From: DASWYB01 sp036405195
GTDB taxonomy: Bacteria; Patescibacteriota; UBA1384; 2-12-FULL-50-11; DASWYB01
Direction of reading: 5' to 3'
Assembly: GCA_036405195.1 (NCBI GenBank)
Contig: DASWYB010000027.1
Location: 1 to 18,489 of the forward strand
Length of the DNA: 18,489 nt
Positions 12,454-18,489 of this stretch are shown here, piece by piece. The position numbers were made by a program, and so were the translations under genes. The notes below the pieces were generated by a model. The model did no database searches and had not been told where the DNA came from. It saw nothing but the letters and a program-made list of their open reading frames with translations. Every line of letters starts with the position of its first letter. Within the stretch, counting starts at the first letter, position 1.

Positions 12454-13436
12454 TACGATGACTTTCTCTTTATGGCCCGCTTTACAGCATCAGTAATGGA
12501 CTTACGTGTTAACCCATAAGTCGCCCACAGTTCATTAGGCTGACCAGACTGCCCAAAAGAGTTTGGCATTCCAACGCGTTCAACCGGAACCGGATGGTGC
12601 TCGGCTAAGAGTTCACACACGGCACTCCCAAGCCCGCCATCGATTTGATGCTCCTCCACGGTCACTACCGCCTTTGTCCGTCGTACACTTTTAAGAATGG
12701 TATCTTGATCAAGAGGTTTAATAGTCGGACAAAAGATAACATCGCACGTAATATCCCTATCACTCAGCCCTTCTAATGCCTGTAGTACCTCATAAGAGAT
12801 CGGCCCGGCCGTGATAATTGTAACGTCGTCACCAGCTAAGGCATGGATTGCTTTCCCAACCACGAAAGGTTGGGAAGACGAAGTAAAGACCGGAGACTTC
12901 TCACGAGTTAAACGCATGTAAGCCGGCCCCTCGTATTTAGCTAAAGCTATAGTGGCTTGATACGCCTCGTTACTATCAGCTGGAGCAACAACAATAAGGT
13001 TAGGGAGAACCCGGGTAATCGCAATATCTTCAAGCGCTTGATGGGTTGCTCCATCTGGCCCAACCGATAAACCAGAGTGACAGCCAATAACCTTTACATT
13101 GGCATCCGAGTAGCAGACACTGACCCGAAGTTGATCCCAGTTTCTCCCAGGGCTAAATGTAGCGTACGAAGTTATAAAAGGAATTTTTCCTGATAAAGCC
13201 AAACCGGCTGCAATTCCCATCATATTTTGCTCGGCTACGCCGACTTCAAAGAATCGTTCAGGGAAAGATTTCTGGAAGCCGTCCATCCGGGTCGATTCGC
13301 TCAGATCGCCCGTCAATCCCACGACTCTTTCATCTTGTTCGCCAATCGCAACCAAGGCTTTTCCAAATCCTTCTCTGGTTGGAGCCTGTTCTATCCTTTT
13401 CTCATCGAGGTAATCTTTCACGAAATAGTTACTCAT
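12453..13436 (-). CDS. Transketolase, C-terminal subunit
   Basis: The pyrimidine-binding and C-terminal half of a split transketolase; 327 residues. E69 in FFEVGVAEQNMMGIAAGLA is the glutamate that activates thiamine diphosphate. FITSYATFSPGRNWDQLR and VGPDGATHQALEDIA (about 125-139) are the conserved substrate and cofactor stretches. The C-terminal domain starts near residue 195. It must pair with the N-terminal subunit encoded just upstream, whose gene overlaps it by eight bases; AAGGAG lies upstream of the ATG inside that gene. The complex moves two-carbon units between ketose and aldose phosphates in the pentose phosphate pathway. A DXP synthase is less likely, since that is normally a single chain. 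Confidence 0.93.
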   Translation of the reverse strand: MSNYFVKDYLDEKRIEQAPTREGFGKALVAIGEQDERVVGLTGDLSESTRMDGFQKSFPERFFEVGVAEQNMMGIAAGLALSGKIPFITSYATFSPGRNWDQLRVSVCYSDANVKVIGCHSGLSVGPDGATHQALEDIAITRVLPNLIVVAPADSNEAYQATIALAKYEGPAYMRLTREKSPVFTSSSQPFVVGKAIHALAGDDVTIITAGPISYEVLQALEGLSDRDITCDVIFCPTIKPLDQDTILKSVRRTKAVVTVEEHQIDGGLGSAVCELLAEHHPVPVERVGMPNSFGQSGQPNELWATYGLTRKSITDAVKRAIKRKSS

Positions 13437-14271
13437 GCTCGCTCCTTATCTTACCGCCAAGTGTACGGAGCTCCTTGAGAGCAATTGCTGCTTCTTCGGG
13501 TTTAGGCGGCTTACCGTGCCAATGATAGTCGTACTCCATAAAGTCGACACCTTTTCCAGGAATCGTATGCGCTAAGATGAGAGTCGGTTTTTCAACAATT
13601 GCTTTGGCTTGATCGCAGGCATCAATAATTTGGCGCATATTATGCCCGTCAACTTCAATCACATGCCAACCAAACGCTTCATATTTTTCCTTAATCGGCT
13701 CAAGCGCCATAACACTTTCCGTTGGTCCGTCAATTTGAATATTGTTGCGATCCATAATTGCTGTTAGGTTATTAAGCTTATAATTACCGGCGAACATCAC
13801 TGCTTCCCAGATTTGACCTTCTTGCTGTTCTCCATCAGAGAGGACACAGTAAACCCGATGCCTTTCTTTATTTAAACGCGCGGCCAAGGCCATACCAATT
13901 GCTTGCGAGAGCCCCTGACCTAGAGGGCCAGAACTTGTCTCTACCCCAGGCGTTTCGAGATTATGGGGATGACCATGCAAGCGGGTTCCAAATTTACGAA
14001 GCGACGAAAGCTCACGAATTGGAAAATATCCAGCATAGGCCAAGCTAGCATAGTACACGGGTGCAATATGCCCGCACGAAAGTATAAAACGGTCACGTCC
14101 TTCCCACTTTGGATTCCGCGGCCGATGCTCCATAACGGCAAAAAAGAGGGCCGTAAACACATCCGCCATACCAAGTGGACCAGCTGAGTGACCCGAACCC
14201 GCCGACACAAGCATTTTAATAATGGCTTTGCGGATCTCGTTTGCTCGCATTTCAAGCTGCTTGGTAGTCAT
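13429..14271 (-). CDS. Transketolase, N-terminal (TPP-binding) subunit
   Basis: Binds the diphosphate end of TPP and magnesium; 280 residues from the start at 14271. SGHSAGPLGMADVFTALFF (26-44), the HGHPHNLETPGVETSSGPLG loop (99-118) and the TPP motif LSDGEQQEGQIWEA...DRNN (145-177) are present, with SDG where many have GDG. I place the start at 14271 because GGAGG stands five bases before that ATG; the in-frame ATG seven codons earlier (14292) has no such site. The gene overlaps rpe by 20 bases at its start and the C subunit by eight at its end, so equal translation of both subunits is likely. Confidence 0.93.
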   Translation of the reverse strand: MTTKQLEMRANEIRKAIIKMLVSAGSGHSAGPLGMADVFTALFFAVMEHRPRNPKWEGRDRFILSCGHIAPVYYASLAYAGYFPIRELSSLRKFGTRLHGHPHNLETPGVETSSGPLGQGLSQAIGMALAARLNKERHRVYCVLSDGEQQEGQIWEAVMFAGNYKLNNLTAIMDRNNIQIDGPTESVMALEPIKEKYEAFGWHVIEVDGHNMRQIIDACDQAKAIVEKPTLILAHTIPGKGVDFMEYDYHWHGKPPKPEEAAIALKELRTLGGKIRSEHE

Positions 14272-14902
14272 AGGCTCCTCCAATAGGATCACTTAAATGT
14301 TCATACATACGAAACGCTTGGACCGGATGCGTTTGATGAAAGATCGCGCTTCCCATCACCAAGTTATCCGCCCCGTGAGCAATTAGCTGACGGATATTCT
14401 CCTTGCCAACACCGCCATCCACCGTGACCGAACAATCAGGATAATGTTCAGATATAAAGAGGAGCCGATCATACGTTGCAGAGATAAATTCTTGTCCCAT
14501 CTGCCCAGGCTCTATCCCCATCATGACTACACCCGAGAGATCTGGTGGAAGCTGGAGACTGGCGAGCGGAGTAAAGGGGTCTATCGCCAACCAGGTATCC
14601 ACTCCCTTGTTCACAGCACTAATATAATCTTTTTCCCAGTTTTTACTCTCAACATGGATAATGAGCCGGTCAATTGGCAAATCAGATTCAAGAACCTTAA
14701 GCGGGAAGTCTGTCATGCAGTGAACTTCAACCGCCATCTCACCAAAATCAAGGCTACTTAAGTCCTCGAGAGAGAGAGATTCAAATTTATAGAGCGAGTG
14801 ATCAATATAATCTACGTGAATCCAACCACTCATTTCTCGGGCCAGTAAAATGCGCTCAGTAGCGATTCGCTTATTGGTTGTGAGGAGGGCTGGAATAATC
14901 AT
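14252..14902 (-). CDS. rpe: Ribulose-phosphate 3-epimerase, divergent
   Basis: Interconverts ribulose 5-phosphate and xylulose 5-phosphate; a TIM barrel of 216 residues. Metal and catalytic positions are kept: H29 and D31 in IHVDYID, H61 in VEVHCMTD, and D162 in TVDGGVGKENI; the phosphate loop is LVMGSAIF (181-188). Several usual substrate contacts differ. The N-terminal 'PSiL.aD' is IPALLTTN, losing the serine; 'MDG.FVPN' is YIDHSLYKFES; and 'V.PGF.GQ.F' is IEPGQMGQEF. It may therefore be a specialised or relaxed epimerase. It overlaps the SLOG gene by four bases (ATGA) and the transketolase N gene by 20 bases. The operon context strongly supports a pentose phosphate role. Confidence 0.85.
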   Translation of the reverse strand: MIIPALLTTNKRIATERILLAREMSGWIHVDYIDHSLYKFESLSLEDLSSLDFGEMAVEVHCMTDFPLKVLESDLPIDRLIIHVESKNWEKDYISAVNKGVDTWLAIDPFTPLASLQLPPDLSGVVMMGIEPGQMGQEFISATYDRLLFISEHYPDCSVTVDGGVGKENIRQLIAHGADNLVMGSAIFHQTHPVQAFRMYEHLSDPIGGAYDYQAA

Positions 14903-15522
14903 TTAAGTGCCTTTGCTTGATGAACCTGACGCTTACCGAGTCGAATTTCACACGTCTTTTTTTGTTTGAGTTCACGCATACATTCGTCCATTTCTATGAG
15001 CTCCATCACTTTCCGTACTAAACGTTCAGGATTATCATCAATTGCTACTTTTGATTTCCCGCGCTGACTCACCTCCATAATATGCTCAAGTTCATCAGCA
15101 ACGCCTCCTGTACCAGTTAAAATACCGATTGGCTTTCTATCTTCAAATGCAATGGTAAATTCATTTAGCGTTCCTATGCGCCCGCATATAAAGATAATCG
15201 CGTCGCATGAACGTATAAAAAGGAGATTTCTACCCGAATATTGAAACCCAGTATACATAATAATATCCATCTCATCTTTCGGCAGACGGTATTTTCGCTC
15301 ATGTTCGGTTCGGCTTGTAGCGGGAGAGATACCAACCGTTATACCCCCGGCCGCTTTAGCGCCATGAGCCGCCGCGTGAGGGATCCCAACAGTGTCGCCC
15401 GTAACACAAACCGCGCCCGCTAGCGCAATCTGGCGGCCGATTTCACGCGATTTAGCATAGGCGCCCGGAGCACAGTTATTGACGGCAGACCCTGAAACTC
15501 CAATCTTATATTGGTATGCCAT
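14899..15522 (-). CDS. SLOG/LOG-family protein (TIGR00725-like)
   Basis: A Rossmann-type protein of 207 residues related to the LOG nucleotide phosphoribohydrolases and the TIGR00725 group. Visible are the first-strand glycine loop KIGVSGSA (6-13), VCVTGDTVGIPHAAAHGA (38-55), the SGRN (96-99) and SCDAIIFICGRIGTLNE (105-121) segment. The last is the family's 'GG.GT..E' motif with R replacing the second G; E121 is the usual catalytic glutamate. LOG enzymes cut nucleoside 5'-monophosphates to base and ribose 5-phosphate; other SLOG proteins bind nucleotide signals. I chose the ATG at 15522, with GGAGGG just upstream, over the TTG at 15543. It sits between rpiB (22-base gap) and rpe (four-base overlap), which makes ribose 5-phosphate release an attractive role. 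That role is inferred. Confidence 0.75.
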   Translation of the reverse strand: MAYQYKIGVSGSAVNNCAPGAYAKSREIGRQIALAGAVCVTGDTVGIPHAAAHGAKAAGGITVGISPATSRTEHERKYRLPKDEMDIIMYTGFQYSGRNLLFIRSCDAIIFICGRIGTLNEFTIAFEDRKPIGILTGTGGVADELEHIMEVSQRGKSKVAIDDNPERLVRKVMELIEMDECMRELKQKKTCEIRLGKRQVHQAKALK

Positions 15523-15544
15523 ATTCCCTCCTCTCACACTCAAT

Positions 15545-15982
15545 TCATCCTAGCATATCTAATTTTTCTACGCGACGAATATGCCGCTCTTCCTCAATAA
15601 AGTCTGTTTGCAGCCACGTATGTACAAGCGCTAGATTCTCTTCGTTACTGAGAAGTGCCTCACCCAAACAGAGGACATTTGAATTGTTATGAAGCCGGGA
15701 CCTCTCTGCCATAAATTCAGTCGTGACTAAAGCGGCCCGAATGCCTTCATACCTATTGGCAGCAATACTCATACCAATACCCGTATCGCAAATAAGTATC
15801 CCTCGCGCACTATGCTCTAAAACCTGCTCACACACTTTCTGAGCATAGTCTGGATAATCGTCCTGTTTATCTAATCTCTCTGGCCCGCAATCAATCACAT
15901 CATACTTTGATGTTAGTTCCTGTATTAAAAAACTTTTCAGAGAATAACCCGCATGATCCGAGCCAATAAAAATAGTATACAT
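15545..15982 (-). CDS. rpiB: Ribose-5-phosphate isomerase B
   Basis: Interconverts ribose 5-phosphate and ribulose 5-phosphate. With the start at 15982 it has 145 residues, the normal RpiB length. D9-H10 in GSDHAG, the catalytic C65 in LICDTGIGMSIAANR (the family has CGTGIG, here CDTGIG) and the HNNSNVLCLG loop are present. An in-frame ATG at 16054 would add 24 residues that lie upstream of, and across, the promoter; I reject it. No Shine-Dalgarno site precedes 15982. Instead a TTGACA-N17-GATAAT promoter places +1 on the A of this ATG, so the mRNA is probably leaderless. It is the first gene of the carbon operon. Confidence 0.93.
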   Translation of the reverse strand: MYTIFIGSDHAGYSLKSFLIQELTSKYDVIDCGPERLDKQDDYPDYAQKVCEQVLEHSARGILICDTGIGMSIAANRYEGIRAALVTTEFMAERSRLHNNSNVLCLGEALLSNEENLALVHTWLQTDFIEEERHIRRVEKLDMLG

Positions 15983-15988
15983 AAAAAT

Positions 15989-16017
15989 ATTATCTGGGGT
16001 TATGCTTCGATTGTCAA
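15989..16017 (-). promoter_or_regulatory. rpiB operon promoter (leaderless)
   Basis: Minus strand TTGACA (16012-16017), 17 bases, GATAAT (15989-15994), then six bases to the A of the rpiB ATG. The -35 hexamer begins inside the T-run of the upstream terminator, so the two elements share bases. Confidence 0.88.
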
Positions 16018-16057
16018 AAAAATAAGAGGGGTGGCCCAGATTACTCTGGACCACCCC
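16016..16057 (-). terminator. Terminator of the 222-residue orphan gene
   Basis: Arms 16028-16040 and 16045-16057 pair over 13 positions with one mismatch, around a four-base loop, followed on the minus strand by TCTTA and seven T. It begins 17 bases after the stop codon. Confidence 0.9.
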
Positions 16058-16074
16058 GGAAAACCAAGATCCGC

Positions 16075-16743
16075 TTACTTGGCAGTTCGGTACGGCTCAA
16101 GTGCGCGATCAACGGCTTCGATTCCATGCAACTGCACGAGCCCAGCGAGCGTCGGATCGAGATCAATCTGGGCTTTCTCAAACCTGCCCGCGTGCCTCAG
16201 CCAGTCACGAACACGGAGGATACGCTGATCCCATCCCGGTGGCGCCGCGTACACATCCAAGTACGTATCATCGATGTCACAGACAGCGAGCGTATAGAAC
16301 GTACTGTAACGACCGGAACGTGGCGCTTCAGGTTCGCCGGCATACCACATCTCTCGGTGAACCACCTGGACGATCCTACTCTGCAATGGGACTACGGCGA
16401 GGTGGCTATCCGACGTATCGGGCATATACCACACGAACGTAGTCCGCGCCATGATAGGCTTCTCCTGCAGTCGCTTCTGAAAGCGGTCGAGATCGTAATA
16501 GAACCTAACGTTCGCCGGCTCTACCCGGAAGGGAGGGAGCTTCTCTTGCTTGGTTGCAATGTCTACAAGCAGGTAGTAGAGCGCATTATCTTCTTCGGGA
16601 GATTCGTGAACGCGCCACTGAGAGCAGCCAGGAACGGCCCCTTCTAAACACGCCGTAGCAGCTTCATGAGCTCCACGGCTCAAGCACCAATCTCCAGGAC
16701 TAAGCTCGCCTACGATCTTCCAAAAGTCATGCCCCGTAGTCAT
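16075..16743 (-). CDS. Orphan protein of 222 residues, unknown
   Basis: I recognise no family. The protein is soluble, with no signal peptide or membrane helix, and rich in aromatic residues (FWKIVG, DWCLSR, VRFYYDLDRFQ, FVWYMPD, MWYAGEP, PPGWDQ). Three or four cysteines lie in the first third and one in the middle. A CDIDDTYLDVY segment in the second half is acidic. AAAGGAG five to six bases before the ATG supports the start. The base composition is high: two 60-base samples near its 3' end count 62% GC against 40% in trpS samples. It is a single-gene unit with its own near-consensus promoter, a 73-base leader and a strong terminator, placed between mutL and the rpiB operon. This is the same design as the DUF218 gene at 568-1125, which suggests recent acquisition of both. 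Confidence 0.7.
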   Translation of the reverse strand: MTTGHDFWKIVGELSPGDWCLSRGAHEAATACLEGAVPGCSQWRVHESPEEDNALYYLLVDIATKQEKLPPFRVEPANVRFYYDLDRFQKRLQEKPIMARTTFVWYMPDTSDSHLAVVPLQSRIVQVVHREMWYAGEPEAPRSGRYSTFYTLAVCDIDDTYLDVYAAPPGWDQRILRVRDWLRHAGRFEKAQIDLDPTLAGLVQLHGIEAVDRALEPYRTAK

Positions 16744-16822
16744 TGTTGTCTCCTTTCGAGCTCACCACCAGGATGAGTGATCGATGCGGCACTATTGCCA
16801 TTTTCGACCGAACAACAAGTGT

Positions 16823-16851
16823 AATATACTATTATATTCTTTTTATTTCAA
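16823..16851 (-). promoter_or_regulatory. Promoter of the 222-residue orphan gene
   Basis: Minus strand TTGAAA (16846-16851), 17 bases, TATATT (16823-16828). The -35 box starts three bases after the mutL stop codon. The leader of about 73 bases includes a GGCA-ATAG-TGCC stem and ends with AAAGGAG. A second TATAAT overlaps the spacer. Confidence 0.75.
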
Positions 16852-16853
16852 GG

Positions 16854-18489
16854 CTAAAACCCAGTCCGTTTGAATAATTTTTCTAAATCAGTACCCGAGA
16901 TTTCAATGTGGCTTGGTCGACCATGCGGACAGGTAAAAGATTCTGCTTCGAGCAAGTCTTTTATGAGGCGCTGTTTTTCACCCTCGCTAATAACATCGCC
17001 GGCCTTGACTGCGGCCTTACAGGCCATTGTCGCAAACAGTTTATGCTTAAAGTCTGTCAGTTCCGGCTCCACACGATCTTCCGTAAGCCCACCTAATACT
17101 GACCGAAAAAATTTAACCGGATCACTCAGCTTCATTACCTGAGGAACTTCGAGCAAATAAACATCGTCTCCTGCGGTAAAAGCAAAGCCGATGGCCTCAA
17201 AATCGCTCTTATGAACATGAAACAGAGCCCGTTCGTCGGGGCTGAGTGATAGCTCGGCTGGCAAAAGTAATGCCTGACGCACCACTTCTTTCTGCTTCTC
17301 CTGTGCCCAGAGCTGATTATACAAAATCCGCTCGTGAGCAGCGTGCTGATCTACTAGCAAGAGCTTTCTTTCATGCTGGGCAACGAGAAAACAGTTATCA
17401 ATTGTTATGATCGGGGAAGACTGAATCTCGGTCGGCTCATTAACAAACTGCCGCATGGCTTGAAAAGGCGAGGAGCTAAAAGAAGAGCGTTGTGTGCCTC
17501 CTCCAAAACTCGTCCCTGATTCTAAAAACCCTCCCCGCTCAATTCGTTCAAACGGCATACTCTCGAGCTGAGTAGAAGGAGAAGCATACGGAGCCGATGG
17601 CACCGAAAAGGTTGGCAGCGAGGTAAACGCATTATTAACGCCCGCAAGAGACTGAGAAACGGACTGCATGACAAAACGAAAAACCTCCTGGGAGTTCACA
17701 AACCGGACTTCGTCTTTCCGTGGATGGATATTCACATCTACCATACCAGGATGAATAACAAGGTTAAGAGCGTACGAAGGATACATCGAAGGAGGAAGAA
17801 GTGTTCCAAACGCATCCTTAATCGCTCGTGCAACCATTTTATCGTTCACGGGATGGCCATTCACGGCGAAAAATTGTCTCGCTTTGCCATCATGAGCAAT
17901 CATAGGCTGCGCTACCACGCCCGAAAGTGCCATATGCGGCACTTCTCGATCCACGGAAATCAAAGCTTGCGGCTCTACCTTCCAGACTTGAGCAACACGG
18001 GAAGAAAAATCATGCGAGGGAAGATCGTAAATCGTTTTTCCGTTATGTTTTACCATAAACGCAACTTCGGGATGCACAATCATTTGCTTTACAAGTGTTT
18101 CTAACGTGGCCTTCCACTCAGTCGCTTCACTTTTTAAAAATTTTTGTCGCGCTGGTAAAGCTGAAAATAGATCACGAACTTGAATCCGAGTACCTTTTAC
18201 TAACGGGTGAGGCTTCGGGGAAGACAGAACACCGTGCTCCATCACCACTTGCGTCGCCTCAGAGCTATCTGCTTTTCCTGTTACTATCTCTACCACTGCG
18301 GACGCACCAATAGCCGCTAACGCCTCACCACGGAATCCGAGCGTCGTAACGTGAAGCAAATCATCGACTTCTTTTATCTTCGAAGTACCATGGCGCAAGA
18401 AGCAGGAAACAGCATCTTCTCGATCCATACCCGAGCCATTATCTTTCATCTCGATAAAAGTCTTGCCGCCATCGTCCAGGCTGATTTCA
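16854..18489 (-). CDS. mutL: DNA mismatch repair protein MutL (5' end outside window)
   Basis: Links mismatch recognition by MutS to strand removal. The frame is open to the window edge, so about 544 C-terminal residues are seen and the first ATPase motif is lost. Present are the GHL ATPase motifs DNGSGM (with EDAVSCFLRHGTSKI) and TTLGFRGEAL, the transducer end VNIHPRKDEVRF, a Ser/Pro-rich linker, and a C-terminal dimer domain. The latter has DQHAAHERILYN, ACKAAVKAGD and CPHGRPSHIEI. Those are the metal-site motifs of nicking-competent MutL proteins, but the last glutamate of DQHA(X)2E(X)4E is replaced by N. The gene ends three bases before the promoter of the next gene, with no terminator of its own visible. 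Confidence 0.95.
   Translation of the reverse strand, partial: EISLDDGGKTFIEMKDNGSGMDREDAVSCFLRHGTSKIKEVDDLLHVTTLGFRGEALAAIGASAVVEIVTGKADSSEATQVVMEHGVLSSPKPHPLVKGTRIQVRDLFSALPARQKFLKSEATEWKATLETLVKQMIVHPEVAFMVKHNGKTIYDLPSHDFSSRVAQVWKVEPQALISVDREVPHMALSGVVAQPMIAHDGKARQFFAVNGHPVNDKMVARAIKDAFGTLLPPSMYPSYALNLVIHPGMVDVNIHPRKDEVRFVNSQEVFRFVMQSVSQSLAGVNNAFTSLPTFSVPSAPYASPSTQLESMPFERIERGGFLESGTSFGGGTQRSSFSSSPFQAMRQFVNEPTEIQSSPIITIDNCFLVAQHERKLLLVDQHAAHERILYNQLWAQEKQKEVVRQALLLPAELSLSPDERALFHVHKSDFEAIGFAFTAGDDVYLLEVPQVMKLSDPVKFFRSVLGGLTEDRVEPELTDFKHKLFATMACKAAVKAGDVISEGEKQRLIKDLLEAESFTCPHGRPSHIEISGTDLEKLFKRTGF

Noticed and set aside
15983..16054. Longer RpiB with 24 extra N-terminal residues.
   Set aside because: The extension crosses a strong promoter, lacks a ribosome site and does not resemble RpiB, whose conserved start is at 15982.
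16126..16647. Plus-strand open frame of 173 codons opposite the orphan gene.
   Set aside because: The minus-strand frame has the promoter, AAAGGAG and terminator; the plus frame has none of these.

Overview
The window looks like a piece of a Patescibacteria/CPR chromosome. This is an inference from the small tightly packed genes, the split transketolase, the divergent aminoacyl-tRNA synthetase motifs, the lamin-tail surface protein and the small mixed-function operons; I could not run a phylogeny. TGA and TAG both act as ordinary stops (rpe and the SLOG gene end in TGA, serS and mutL in TAG), so the code is standard rather than the UGA=Gly code of SR1/Gracilibacteria. Sampled 60-base blocks of trpS count 40% GC, against 50-63% in two inserted-looking genes.

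Left part (1-5540), translation. The 3' end of an MFS transporter is followed by a GC-rich DUF218/YdcF-like gene with its own promoter. A lysS-trpS pair on the minus strand diverges from serS on the plus strand. After serS come an initiator tRNA-Met and an elongator tRNA-Met, each with its own promoter and terminator. The initiator tRNA promoter is a perfect TTGACA-N17-TATAAT placed so that transcription should start at or one base before the mature tRNA 5' end, with a 12-bp inverted repeat straddling the -10 box.

Middle (5547-9048), cell surface. A DivIC/FtsB-like division protein that seems to be made from a leaderless mRNA lies downstream of a 788-residue secreted, membrane-anchored protein: signal peptide, lamin-tail domain, Fn3-like domains, acidic calcium-binding-type repeats, TM helix and basic tail. 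Its roughly 290-base upstream region holds several hairpins and three orphan AGGAGGG motifs. A tRNA-Ile with a UAU anticodon follows; most bacteria read AUA with a lysidine-modified CAU tRNA instead. Between it and the SOD gene is a stretch rich in CTCCCCT/AGGGGAG heptamers.

Right part (9049-15982), one minus-strand carbon-metabolism gene string. In transcription order it is rpiB, a SLOG/LOG-family protein, rpe, transketolase N and C subunits, a small membrane protein, class II aldolase, a D-2-hydroxyacid dehydrogenase, a PduO-type cobalamin adenosyltransferase and an Fe/Mn superoxide dismutase. Most junctions down to the adenosyltransferase overlap or are a few bases apart. A LOG-type enzyme would release ribose 5-phosphate from nucleotides, and the next genes would carry that sugar through the non-oxidative pentose phosphate steps to triose and hexose phosphates, so a nucleotide-to-glycolysis salvage operon is my leading hypothesis. 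The rpiB promoter is TTGACA-N17-GATAAT placed exactly for a leaderless mRNA, with its -35 box overlapping the upstream gene's terminator. Upstream lie a GC-rich orphan gene with its own promoter and terminator, and mutL, which runs off the window.
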